Shown here one piece after another: positions 48,557 through 55,898 of a stretch of 64,000 nt of DNA. A program made the translations under genes and the position numbers. Origin of the DNA: Pseudomonas ekonensis (lineage in GTDB: Bacteria > Pseudomonadota > Gammaproteobacteria > Pseudomonadales > Pseudomonadaceae); contig NZ_JAHSTS010000001.1 in assembly GCF_019145435.1 (NCBI RefSeq), positions 1,006,001 through 1,070,000 of the forward strand, in the 5' to 3' direction. The notes under the pieces were generated by a model. That model was given only the letters and a program-made list of their open reading frames with translations. It searched no databases and was not told the origin of the DNA. The stretch's first letter is position 1; each line of letters begins with the position of its first letter.

Positions 48557-48771
48557 AGTTCAAGTATTGATCAGTCTGGCGTTCAGTCCAGTGGGTCGGC
48601 CGGGGTTTTTAAACAAATTTGGAATACGATCGCTTCGGTTGAGTTCTCATTCCCGTGCAAACGTTCGTGAAACGAACGGGAAACACAGATATGGTCGGAT
48701 GATCCGTGCATTTTTGCGCAAGTTAGGCATAATACGCGGCTTCGTATTTTGACCCCTACAGACCTTTTCTT
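48557..48771. other. intergenic region between rgsA and the TetR gene
   Basis: No gene is supported. It holds the rgsA promoter, an AT-rich stretch (48606-48630), the inverted repeat at 48662-48678 and a -10-like CATAAT about 40 bp before the TetR start. Confidence 0.6.
48662..48678. promoter_or_regulatory. inverted repeat, candidate TetR operator
   Basis: CGTTCGT-GAA-ACGAACG has perfect 7-bp arms with a 3-nt centre, 94 bp upstream of the TetR gene. The size and position suit autoregulation by a TetR dimer. Confidence 0.55.
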
Positions 48772-49410
48772 ATGCACAAAGAACCTCGTAAGGTCCGTGA
48801 GTTTCGTCGCCGCGAGCAAGAAATTCTCGATACCGCGCTCAAGCTGTTCCTCGAACAAGGTGAAGACAGTGTCACCGTCGAGATGATTGCTGATGCCGTG
48901 GGTATCGGCAAAGGCACGATCTACAAGCACTTCAAGTCCAAGGCGGAGATCTACCTGCGCCTGATGCTCGATTACGAGCGCGACCTGAACGCGCTGTTGC
49001 ATTCGGCCGATGTCGACAAGGACAAGGAAGCCCTGTCCCGTGCCTACTTTGAATTCCGCATGCGCGATCCGCAGCGCTACCGCCTGTTCGACCGGTTGGA
49101 AGAAAAAGTGGTCAAGGGCAATCAGGTGCCGGAAATGGTCGAGGAGCTGCACAAGATCCGCGCCTCGAACTTCGAACGTCTGACCCTGCTCATCAAAGGC
49201 CGCATCAGCGAAGGCAAGCTGGAGGACGTGCCGCCGTACTTCCACTACTGCGCGTCCTGGGCGCTGGTGCACGGCGCCGTGGCGCTGTATCACTCGCCGT
49301 TCTGGAGCAACGTGCTGGAGGATCAGGAAGGTTTCTTCCAGTTCCTGATGGACATCGGCGTGCGCATGGGCAACAAGCGCAAGCGTGACCCTGAAGCGCC
49401 GACCAACTGA
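48772..49410 (+). CDS. TetR/AcrR family transcriptional regulator
   Basis: A 212-aa regulator. The N-terminal HTH (about residues 12-58: EILDTALKLFLEQGEDSVTVEMIADAVGIGKGTIYKHFKSKAEIYLRL) is typical, and the C-terminal ligand domain is helical. It matches the TetR gene next to rgsA in P. aeruginosa (PA2957, from memory). Ligand and targets are unknown. No adjacent efflux or catabolic gene points to one, but an inverted repeat upstream suggests autoregulation. Confidence 0.92.
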   Translation: MHKEPRKVREFRRREQEILDTALKLFLEQGEDSVTVEMIADAVGIGKGTIYKHFKSKAEIYLRLMLDYERDLNALLHSADVDKDKEALSRAYFEFRMRDPQRYRLFDRLEEKVVKGNQVPEMVEELHKIRASNFERLTLLIKGRISEGKLEDVPPYFHYCASWALVHGAVALYHSPFWSNVLEDQEGFFQFLMDIGVRMGNKRKRDPEAPTN

Positions 49411-49488
49411 AGCCATTCAGTTGCCTTATCGCGCCATGTTTTCGCTGCATGGCGCAGTACCACAGGAATATACTCAGGCATAGGGGTT

Positions 49489-49520
49489 GCTAAAACTTGA
49501 TTTGTGAGTCAAGTTTTAGC
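49489..49520. promoter_or_regulatory. 12-bp perfect inverted repeat upstream of moaA
   Basis: GCTAAAACTTGA, an 8-nt centre, then TCAAGTTTTAGC, ending 28 bp before the moaA ATG. It could be an operator or an mRNA hairpin over the leader. There is no T-run after it, so it is not a terminator. Confidence 0.55.
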
Positions 49521-49548
49521 CGCCCGATTTACTGTTGCCGGAGTGATC

Positions 49549-50517
49549 ATGATCGTTGACCGTCAAGGCAGGCGTTTTCGCAATCTGCGGATCAGCCTGA
49601 CCTCTGCCTGCAATTACGCCTGTACCTACTGCGTGCCGAACGGCAAGCGGCTGGTGGCTGCGCAGGATGAGCTGTCGGCCGAGGCCATGGCGCGCGGCGT
49701 GGCCTATCTGATCGAGGCGGCGGGCATCGAGCGCCTGCGCATCACCGGCGGCGAGCCGTTGGTCAGTCCCAAGCTCGAATCCTTCATGGGCGCCGTCGGC
49801 CAGATGGGGCTGGAGGACATCAGCCTCACCACCAACGGTCAACTGCTGGCGAAAAAGCTGCCGTTGCTGGTCGACGCCGGCCTGCGGCGGATCAACGTTT
49901 CCCTCGATACCCTGGACGCCGGCGCGTTCCGCAGCATCGCCCGCGGCGGCGACCTGGCCACGGTGCTCGACGGCATGGAGCAAGCCGCGGCGGCGGGCCT
50001 GAAGATCAAGGTCAACATGGTGCCGTTGCGGGGGCAGAACCTCGATCAGGTGATGCCGCTGCTCGACTACTGCCTGGCGCGGGGTTACGAGTTGCGCTTC
50101 ATCGAGCTGATGCGCATGGGTCACCTGGCCAACGACACCAATGCCTTCCTGCAGCAGTTCGTCAGCCTTCAGCAGTTGCTCAGCCTGATCGGCGAGCATT
50201 ACGAGTTCGCCCAGGCCGATGCGCCCATCGACGCCACCGCCGTGCGCTACGGGATTCCCGGCGTCGGCCATTTCGGCGTGATCGCCAACGAAAGCGTGCC
50301 GTTCTGCCGGACGTGCTCGCGGTTGCGCCTGTCGTCCACCGGATGGCTGCATGGCTGCCTGTCGTCGAGCAACCGTCACTATGTCGGCGATCTTCTGGAC
50401 AAACCCCGCCACCAGGCGTTGCCGGCCTTGCAGCGTTTGCTGGTCAAGGCGCTGGGGGACAAGCAGGAGGTGGCGTTCTCCGGCGGCGCAACGGTCATGA
50501 AGATCATCGGCGGCTGA
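49549..50517 (+). CDS. moaA: GTP 3',8-cyclase MoaA
   Basis: A 322-aa radical SAM enzyme starting molybdopterin synthesis. The N-terminal cluster is C21-x3-C25-x2-C28 (CNYACTYC). The C-terminal cluster uses FCRTCSRLR...GWLHGC, and the chain ends in the double glycine (KIIGG) needed for activity. GGAG 6 bases upstream supports ATG 49549 over GTG 49504, which lies within the inverted repeat. It would supply cofactor for the Mo oxidoreductase at 26405-29193 among others. Confidence 0.93.
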   Translation: MIVDRQGRRFRNLRISLTSACNYACTYCVPNGKRLVAAQDELSAEAMARGVAYLIEAAGIERLRITGGEPLVSPKLESFMGAVGQMGLEDISLTTNGQLLAKKLPLLVDAGLRRINVSLDTLDAGAFRSIARGGDLATVLDGMEQAAAAGLKIKVNMVPLRGQNLDQVMPLLDYCLARGYELRFIELMRMGHLANDTNAFLQQFVSLQQLLSLIGEHYEFAQADAPIDATAVRYGIPGVGHFGVIANESVPFCRTCSRLRLSSTGWLHGCLSSSNRHYVGDLLDKPRHQALPALQRLLVKALGDKQEVAFSGGATVMKIIGG

Positions 50518-50605
50518 ACAACCGCACAGGATGACCGAGCTGGCGCAAAAGCTGCATCCTACGGCCATTCGCCGGTTTTCCGTCACCGGCTTCTGGAGGA
50601 TGAGG

Positions 50606-51211
50606 ATGCGTAGCCTGGTTTTGCTGCTGGCCGTTCTGGCGCTTGGTGGCTGTATGACTGTCAGCGATATGGCGGAGGGCACCCGCTATCAGATGAGCGA
50701 CGCGGGCCTGCTGGATCACAGTGACAGCCGGCGCGTGAACAACCTGCGCATTCAGCCGGACTCGTTCATCTACATCGCCCAAGGGGCGTTCGCGCCGCCG
50801 GGCGGCTCTTACCCGCGCCCGAACGTGGTCGCCGAAGAAGCCTTCAAGGGCTTCGTCGAGTATTTCCCGATGGTGCGCCGCGCCCGTGCGCCGGAAGGTC
50901 TGGATCAGGCGATGGGCGAGGCCCGCGAGGCCGGCGCCCACTACCTGCTTTACACCCGTTTCGCCAAGGCCGACAACCGCATCGGCAACTCCGATGAATG
51001 GCTTGACGAGGAAGCGGTGGATCGCCTTGGCATCGACAGCGGCGTGATTCAGATCATGTTGATCGAGACCAGCACCCAGTATCTGATCGATACTGCACGG
51101 ATCAAGAGCCGTGGCGGGTTGCTGACGTTCCACGACAACAAGCCGGAAGACCTGATCGGCCCGCCGCTTGCCCAATATGCGCGCAGCCTGCTGGGCGTGG
51201 CCGACCAATAA
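50606..51211 (+). CDS. DUF4823 family lipoprotein
   Basis: A 201-aa lipoprotein. The signal peptide MRSLVLLLAVLALGGC contains the lipobox LGGC, so Cys16 would be lipidated. The mature part includes NNLRIQPDSFIYIAQGAF and PPGGSYPRPNVV. GGAGG 6 bases before ATG 50606 decides the start. I recognise it as the conserved DUF4823 family; its function is unknown. It is followed 15 bp later by the DUF1285 gene. Confidence 0.87.
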   Translation: MRSLVLLLAVLALGGCMTVSDMAEGTRYQMSDAGLLDHSDSRRVNNLRIQPDSFIYIAQGAFAPPGGSYPRPNVVAEEAFKGFVEYFPMVRRARAPEGLDQAMGEAREAGAHYLLYTRFAKADNRIGNSDEWLDEEAVDRLGIDSGVIQIMLIETSTQYLIDTARIKSRGGLLTFHDNKPEDLIGPPLAQYARSLLGVADQ

Positions 51212-51226
51212 CCAGAGGAATGCGCC

Positions 51227-51787
51227 ATGAGCGGACCGCAGAAGGCCAATGACCTGCTGGGGCAGATCCCCAAGACCCAAGGCTTGCCCCCGGTGCACTT
51301 GTGGAATCCGGACTTCTGCGGCGACATCGACATGCGCATCGCCCGGGACGGCACCTGGTTCTACCTGGGCACGCCGATCGGGCGCAAGCCGATGGTCAAG
51401 CTGTTCTCCACCATCATCCGCCGCGACGGCGATGACTATTTCCTGATCACCCCGGTCGAGAAGGTCGGGATCAAGGTCGACGATGCGCCGTTCGTGGCGA
51501 TTGCCGTCGAGGCGCAAGGCGAGGGCGAGGCGCAGGTTCTGCGTTTCACCACCAACGTCGATGAGACCGCCGAGGCCGGCGCCGAACATCCGATCCGCGT
51601 GCAGACCGATCCGCTCACGCAAGAGCCTGCGCCGTATGTGCATGTGCGCAGCAACCTGGAAGCGCTGATCCACCGCAACGTGTTCTACCAACTGGTGGAG
51701 CTGGCGGTCAGCCGCGAAATCGACGGCCAGCGCTGGCTGGGCGTATGGAGCGGCGGCGAGTTCTTCCCGATCGGCCTGGAGCCCTGA
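51227..51787 (+). CDS. DUF1285 domain protein
   Basis: A 186-aa soluble protein with [46 protein letters not shown], the DUF1285 signature, and EFFPIGLEP at the end. A good ribosome site (AGAGGAA) precedes ATG 51227. Function unknown; no catalytic motif is obvious. It is probably co-transcribed with the lipoprotein gene. Confidence 0.9.
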   Translation: MSGPQKANDLLGQIPKTQGLPPVHLWNPDFCGDIDMRIARDGTWFYLGTPIGRKPMVKLFSTIIRRDGDDYFLITPVEKVGIKVDDAPFVAIAVEAQGEGEAQVLRFTTNVDETAEAGAEHPIRVQTDPLTQEPAPYVHVRSNLEALIHRNVFYQLVELAVSREIDGQRWLGVWSGGEFFPIGLEP

Positions 51788-51832
51788 GGTTCATGCGTCA
51801 CCTGTGGTATTGAACAATCCGATTTGACTCCC

Positions 51833-51847
51833 AATCGTATGATGATT
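51833..51847. promoter_or_regulatory. candidate operator of the FCD/GntR regulator
   Basis: AATCGTATGATGATT, a pseudo-palindrome (AATC-N7-GATT), lies 38 bp before the regulator gene and just after a TTGACT -35-like box (51824-51829). Fourteen of its 15 bases recur in inverted orientation at 54733-54746, upstream of araF. Confidence 0.6.
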
Positions 51848-51884
51848 AGCGTGGGCATCCATCGCAGACGGCGTTGAGGTGTCC

Positions 51885-52601
51885 ATGTCCAGCAGCTTTC
51901 ATGCATCAACGGTCGATTGGCTCGGAGGATGGATCGCGGCAGGCCATGTGCAGCCGGGGCAGGCCATCAAGGTCGAGGCCGATCTGGGCGAGCAGCTCGG
52001 GGTCAGTCGAACCGTCATCCGCGAAGCCATCAAGACCCTGGTCGCCAAAGGCATGCTCGAGGTCGGGCCGAAAGTCGGCACCCGGGTGCTGCCGGTACGG
52101 CGCTGGAACCTGTTCGACCCGCAGGTGGTGGGCTGGCTGTCGCGCAACGGGCTGCCGGAAAACTTCGTCGACGACCTCCTCGACCTGCGCCGCACCATCG
52201 AGCCGATGGCGGTGCGCTGGGCCTGCGAGCGGGCCACGGCCGAACAGTTGCAAGCCGTGCAACTGGCCTACAACGCGCTGGAACGGGCGGTGGACGACGG
52301 CCTCGATTACAACCGCGCCGACCAGGCTTTTCACGAATGCATCCTCGCCGCGAGCCACAACCAGTTCATCGAACAGATGGTGCCGGCCCTCGGCGCGTTG
52401 CTGGCGGTGTCTTTCGAGGTGTCCGCCGCCGACCCCGATGAGTTGCGCCGCACCTTGCCGATCCACAAGGACATGGCCGACGCCATCGCCGCCCGTGACG
52501 CTGCGCGGGGCGTCTGGGCCTGCATGACGTTGATCGACGACGCGGACCTGGCGATCAAGCGCCATTACCCGCAGGTGATGGCCGACAGACGACATGGCTG
52601 A
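51885..52601 (+). CDS. FadR-subfamily (FCD) GntR transcriptional regulator
   Basis: A 238-aa regulator with an N-terminal winged helix (about residues 10-75: VEADLGEQLGVSRTVIREAIKTLVAKGMLEVGPKVGTRV) and a C-terminal FCD ligand domain (LLDLRRTIEPMAVRWA; ADQAFHECILAASHN; HKDMADAI) with likely metal-binding His residues. GAGG 5 bases before ATG 51885 supports the start. It heads the arabinose locus and probably represses it until an acidic sugar intermediate is present, which is inference from neighbours and shared operator-like sites. Confidence 0.9.
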   Translation: MSSSFHASTVDWLGGWIAAGHVQPGQAIKVEADLGEQLGVSRTVIREAIKTLVAKGMLEVGPKVGTRVLPVRRWNLFDPQVVGWLSRNGLPENFVDDLLDLRRTIEPMAVRWACERATAEQLQAVQLAYNALERAVDDGLDYNRADQAFHECILAASHNQFIEQMVPALGALLAVSFEVSAADPDELRRTLPIHKDMADAIAARDAARGVWACMTLIDDADLAIKRHYPQVMADRRHG

Positions 52602-52617
52602 CCACCGCGCAGCCTTA

Positions 52618-52645
52618 TGTGGGAGCGAGCCCGCTCGCGATGGCG
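52618..52645. repeat. single REP element
   Basis: The unit GTGGGAGCGAGCCCGCTCG, continuing CGATGGCGG, is the standard Pseudomonas REP sequence between the regulator and the lactonase genes. Confidence 0.8.
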
Positions 52646-52717
52646 GATTTGCGGCCGACACAGAAGCGACTGACGCACTGCCATCCCCACCCCAAACAGA
52701 CGATCGAAGGAGGTTGC

Positions 52718-53605
52718 ATGACGTGGACCGCAGTGACCCAGCACCGGGCGCACCTGGGCGAAGGCCCGTTCTGGGACGCGCCGACCCAGGCGCTGTACTG
52801 GGTGGACATCGCCGGCCGCCAGGCCTTGCGGCTGATCGGCCACAACGTGCAGATCTGGCAGATGCCGGAGCACGTGTCGGCGTTCATTCCCTGCGCCAGC
52901 GGCGATGCACTGGTGACCCTGAGCAGCGGCGTGTACCGCCTGGACCTCGATTCGCCGGGCCTTGAGCCCAGGCTGACGCTGTTCTGCGTCGCCGATCCGC
53001 AGCCCGGCAACCGGCCCAACGAGGCCCGCTGCGATGCCTTGGGCCGGCTGTGGCTGGGCACCATGCAGAACAACATCGGCGAACAGGGCGAGGACTTGCC
53101 CATTGTGCGGCGTTCCGGCGGGCTGTTCCGCATCGATCCGGACAAACGCATCACGCCTCTGCTGCGCGGCCTGGGGATCCCCAACACACTGCTGTGGCGC
53201 GACGGCGGCACCACGCTGCTGTTCGGCGACAGCCTCGACGGCACGCTGTACCGCTACTTCGTCCATACCGACGGCAACCTCGACACCGCCTGCATCTGGT
53301 ACGGCCCCGACCAGCACCAGGGCAAGCACGGCGGGCCGGACGGCTCGGCGATGGACGTCGACGGCTACGTCTGGAACGCCCGCTGGGACGGCGGTTGCCT
53401 GCTGCGCCTGACCCCGGACGGCCAAGTGGATCGCCGGATCGACCTGCCGGTCAGCCGGCCGACCAGTTGTGTGTTCGGCGGCGAAGACATGAAAACCCTG
53501 TACATCACCAGTGCCAAGAGCCCGCGCAACCATCCGCTGGACGGTGCGGTGCTGTCGATGCGGGTGGATATCGCCGGCCTGCCTTGTACCCGGTTTGCTG
53601 GATAG
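52718..53605 (+). CDS. SMP-30/gluconolactonase family sugar lactonase
   Basis: A 295-aa six-bladed propeller lactonase. Metal ligands are visible in the usual places: Glu in HLGEGPFWD, Asn in NRPNEARCDALGRLW, Asn in GIPNTLLW and Asp in GPDGSAMDVDGYVWNA. AAGGAGG supports ATG 52718. Beside araFGH and a sugar dehydrogenase, it most likely opens L-arabinono-1,4-lactone to L-arabonate, the second step of oxidative arabinose breakdown. D-galactonolactone is an alternative. Confidence 0.88.
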   Translation: MTWTAVTQHRAHLGEGPFWDAPTQALYWVDIAGRQALRLIGHNVQIWQMPEHVSAFIPCASGDALVTLSSGVYRLDLDSPGLEPRLTLFCVADPQPGNRPNEARCDALGRLWLGTMQNNIGEQGEDLPIVRRSGGLFRIDPDKRITPLLRGLGIPNTLLWRDGGTTLLFGDSLDGTLYRYFVHTDGNLDTACIWYGPDQHQGKHGGPDGSAMDVDGYVWNARWDGGCLLRLTPDGQVDRRIDLPVSRPTSCVFGGEDMKTLYITSAKSPRNHPLDGAVLSMRVDIAGLPCTRFAG

Positions 53606-53607
53606 TT

Positions 53608-53620
53608 CCCATAATATGGG
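53608..53620. promoter_or_regulatory. 13-bp palindrome upstream of the SDR promoter
   Basis: CCCATA-A-TATGGG, with perfect 6-bp arms, lies 16 bp upstream of the -35 box at 53636. It is placed like an activator site and differs from the FCD operator-like sites. Confidence 0.45.
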
Positions 53621-53635
53621 ATGCAAAATTATATA

Positions 53636-53665
53636 TTGAGATTATTTGGCGGTCGGGTTTATAGT
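53636..53665 (+). promoter_or_regulatory. sigma70 promoter of the arabinose SDR leader
   Basis: TTGAGA, 18-bp spacer, TATAGT. The start would fall near 53672, leaving a leader of about 200 nt before the SDR gene. Confidence 0.72.
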
Positions 53666-53698
53666 CGGCCCCAGCAGTGACACGCACTCACACTCAAA

Positions 53699-53706
53699 AA
53701 GAACAA
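53699..53706 (+). promoter_or_regulatory. Crc/Hfq catabolite activity motif in the SDR leader
   Basis: AAGAACAA matches AAnAAnAA exactly and sits in an A-rich stretch just before the ribosome site of the leader frame, where Hfq-Crc would block translation during growth on preferred carbon sources. Confidence 0.55.
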
Positions 53707-53819
53707 AACAGGTGAAGTGATGCAGCCAATCTCCATCGCACTCCCCAGTGGAGCCGGCGCTTCGGGCCGTTTCGGTGCCGTCGCGTCCATGCGCCTGTTT
53801 GTTCCAGAAGCCTTCCGTA

Positions 53820-53848
53820 CCGGACATCGTCAGATGTCCGGTTTTTTT
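53820..53848 (+). terminator. intrinsic terminator within the arabinose SDR leader
   Basis: A 9-bp perfect stem (CCGGACATC, 53820-53828, with 53833-53841), GTCA loop and seven T. It lies upstream of, not after, a coding region. Confidence 0.9.
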
Positions 53849-53874
53849 GCGCTTTCGAACAGGAGTCCTGATCC

Positions 53875-54693
53875 ATGGCTGAACCCCTTTCCCTGCCGCC
53901 GGTGCCGGAACCGCCGAAAGGCGAGCGCCTGAAGAACAAGGTCGTGCTGCTTACCGGTGCCGCCCAGGGCATCGGCGAGGCGATTGTCGCCGCGTTCGCC
54001 TCGCAACAGGCCCGGCTGGTGATCAGCGACATCCAGGGCGAGAAAGTCGAGAAGGTCGCCGCCCATTGGCGCGGGCAGGGCGCCGATGTCCAGGCGGTCA
54101 AGGCCGATGTCTCCTCCCAGCAGGACCTGCACGCCATGGCCGAGCTTGCCGTGGGCCTGCACGGGCGCATCGACGTGCTGGTCAACTGCGCCGGGGTCAA
54201 CGTGTTCCGCGACCCGCTGCAGATGACCGAAGAGGACTGGAAACGCTGCTTCGCCATTGACCTGGACGGCGCCTGGTACGGCTGCAAGTCTGTACTGGCG
54301 CAGATGATCGAGCAGGGCGCCGGCAGCATCATCAACATCGCCTCGACCCATTCGACGAACATCATCCCCGGCTGCTTTCCGTACCCGGTGGCCAAGCACG
54401 GCCTGCTCGGGCTGACCCGCGCCCTGGGCATCGAGTACGCGCCCAAGGGCATCCGGGTCAACGCCATCGCACCGGGCTACATCGAAACCCAGCTCAACGT
54501 CGACTACTGGAACGGCTTCGACGACCCCCATGCCGAACGCCAGCGCGCCTTCGACCTGCACCCGCCGCGCCGCATCGGCCAGCCCATCGAGGTGGCGATG
54601 ACGGCGGTGTTCCTGGCCAGCGACGAAGCGCCGTTCATCAACGCCTCGTGCATCACCATCGATGGCGGCCGCTCGGTGCTGTACCACGACTGA
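53875..54693 (+). CDS. SDR family sugar dehydrogenase, probably L-arabinose 1-dehydrogenase
   Basis: A 272-aa short-chain dehydrogenase with a Pro-rich N-terminal extension (about 20 residues). The cofactor motif TGAAQGIG follows, with NCAGVN, a catalytic Ser in IASTHST and YPVAK as the Tyr-x3-Lys pair. VISDIQGEK (Asp after strand 2) suggests NAD use. AGGAG 9 bases upstream supports ATG 53875. Its place between a lactonase and araFGH suggests oxidation of L-arabinose (or galactose/fucose) to the lactone; the substrate is inferred from context only. Confidence 0.85.
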   Translation: MAEPLSLPPVPEPPKGERLKNKVVLLTGAAQGIGEAIVAAFASQQARLVISDIQGEKVEKVAAHWRGQGADVQAVKADVSSQQDLHAMAELAVGLHGRIDVLVNCAGVNVFRDPLQMTEEDWKRCFAIDLDGAWYGCKSVLAQMIEQGAGSIINIASTHSTNIIPGCFPYPVAKHGLLGLTRALGIEYAPKGIRVNAIAPGYIETQLNVDYWNGFDDPHAERQRAFDLHPPRRIGQPIEVAMTAVFLASDEAPFINASCITIDGGRSVLYHD

Positions 54694-54732
54694 CAGCAAG
54701 GCGTCTGGGGCGGATCAGTCCGTCTGAAATTC

Positions 54733-54746
54733 AATCATCATACGAT
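54733..54746. promoter_or_regulatory. candidate FCD regulator site upstream of araF
   Basis: AATCATCATACGAT is the exact reverse complement of the last 14 bases of the site at 51833-51847, placed about 115 bp before the araF start. Two copies in one locus, both before genes of the same pathway, suggest one regulator controls both. Confidence 0.65.
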
Positions 54747-54839
54747 ATGACTATTTTCGGTACGGTGAGAGGGCTGCCTCACGGCCCGGCAGGCGCAAGG
54801 GCCCTCGCTGCAGAGACTTAACGTTTTCGAACAACGCTC

Positions 54840-54850
54840 AAGAACAACAA
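54840..54850 (+). promoter_or_regulatory. Crc/Hfq catabolite activity motif at araF
   Basis: AAGAACAACAA is an extended AAnAAnAAnAA motif that directly abuts the araF Shine-Dalgarno (GGAG, 54851-54854). It fits Hfq-Crc translational repression of a sugar uptake gene. Confidence 0.7.
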
Positions 54851-54861
54851 GGAGTCTGCTC

Positions 54862-55866
54862 ATGAAACGTCGTTACGCAATCCGCAACCTGTGCAGCGCC
54901 GCGCTGGCGACCGCTGCGTTCAGTATCAGCGGTTCGCTGCTGGCCGCCGACCCGGTGAAGATCGGCTTTCTGGTCAAGCAGGCGGAAGAACCCTGGTTCC
55001 AGACCGAATGGGCCTTCGCCGAAAAGGCCGCCAAGGACAAAGGCTTCGAGCTCATCAAGATCGCCGTGCCGGACGGCGAGAAAACGCTCTCGGCCATCGA
55101 CAGCCTGGCCGCCAACGGCGCCCAGGGCTTTGTGATCTGCCCGCCGGACGTGTCCCTGGGCCCGGCGATCATGGCCAAGGCCAAGCTCAACGACCTGAAG
55201 GTGATCGCCGTGGACGACCGCTTCGTCGACGCCGGCGGCCAGTTCATGGAAGACGTGCCGTACCTGGGCATGGCCGCGTTCGAGGTCGGCCAGAAGCAGG
55301 GCGCCGCCATGGCCGCCGAAGCGAAGAAGCGCAACTGGGACTGGAAGGACACCTACGCGGTGATCAATACCTACAACGAACTCGACACCGGCAAGAAGCG
55401 CACCGACGGCTCGGTCAAGGCGCTGGAAGACGCCGGCATGCCGAAGGCCAACATTCTGTTCTCGGCGCTCAAGACCCTCGACGTGCCGGGCAGCATGGAC
55501 GCCACCAACTCGGCCCTGGTGAAGCTGCCGGGCGCGGCGAAGAACCTGATCATCGGCGGCATGAACGACAACACGGTGCTGGGCGGCGTGCGCGCCACCG
55601 AAGCGGCAGGGTTCGCGGCCAGCAATGTGATCGGCATCGGCATCAACGGCACCGACGCCATCGGTGAGCTGAAGAAACCCGCCAGCGGCTTCCACGGCTC
55701 CATGCTGCCCAGCCCGCACATCGAGGGCTACAACACCGCGAGCATGATGTACGAGTGGGTCACCACCGGCAAAGAACCGCCCAAGTACACCGCCATGGAC
55801 GACGTCACCCTGATCACCCGCGACAACTTCAAGCAAGAACTGGAAAAGATCGGCCTGTGGAACTGA
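54862..55866 (+). CDS. araF: L-arabinose ABC transporter, substrate-binding protein
   Basis: A 334-aa periplasmic binding protein. The signal peptide ends near residues 29-30 (SGSLLAAD). The mature part is close to E. coli AraF: FLVKQAEEPWFQTEWAFAEKAAKD, KIAVPDGEKTL and AIDSLAANGAQGFVIC, with GGMNDNTVLGGVRATEAAGF and SMLPSPHIEGY. GGAG supports the ATG at 54862. It heads araFGH, with a regulator-type site and an Hfq/Crc motif upstream. Confidence 0.94.
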   Translation: MKRRYAIRNLCSAALATAAFSISGSLLAADPVKIGFLVKQAEEPWFQTEWAFAEKAAKDKGFELIKIAVPDGEKTLSAIDSLAANGAQGFVICPPDVSLGPAIMAKAKLNDLKVIAVDDRFVDAGGQFMEDVPYLGMAAFEVGQKQGAAMAAEAKKRNWDWKDTYAVINTYNELDTGKKRTDGSVKALEDAGMPKANILFSALKTLDVPGSMDATNSALVKLPGAAKNLIIGGMNDNTVLGGVRATEAAGFAASNVIGIGINGTDAIGELKKPASGFHGSMLPSPHIEGYNTASMMYEWVTTGKEPPKYTAMDDVTLITRDNFKQELEKIGLWN

Positions 55867-55898
55867 AGACTGTCCGGACGGTGTGACGAGGTGGCTTT

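Larger units (their letters stand above)
53672..53848 (+). ncRNA. terminated leader RNA (attenuator or small RNA) before the arabinose SDR gene
   Basis: About 175 nt between the promoter at 53636 and the intrinsic terminator at 53820-53848, only 26 bp before the SDR start. Inside it lie an AAGAACAA motif (53699-53706, a Crc/Hfq-type AAnAAnAA site), a ribosome-site-like AGGTGA and an ATG at 53720 opening a frame (MQPISIALPSG) that runs through the terminator into the SDR gene. Either translation of this frame or another signal decides read-through, or the leader acts as a free sRNA. Confidence 0.5.

Noticed and set aside
49495..49513. FNR/ANR box in the inverted repeat before moaA
   Set aside because: The half-sites TTGA and TCAA are 8 nt apart, not the 6 nt of TTGAT-N4-ATCAA. 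Recorded only as a generic inverted repeat.
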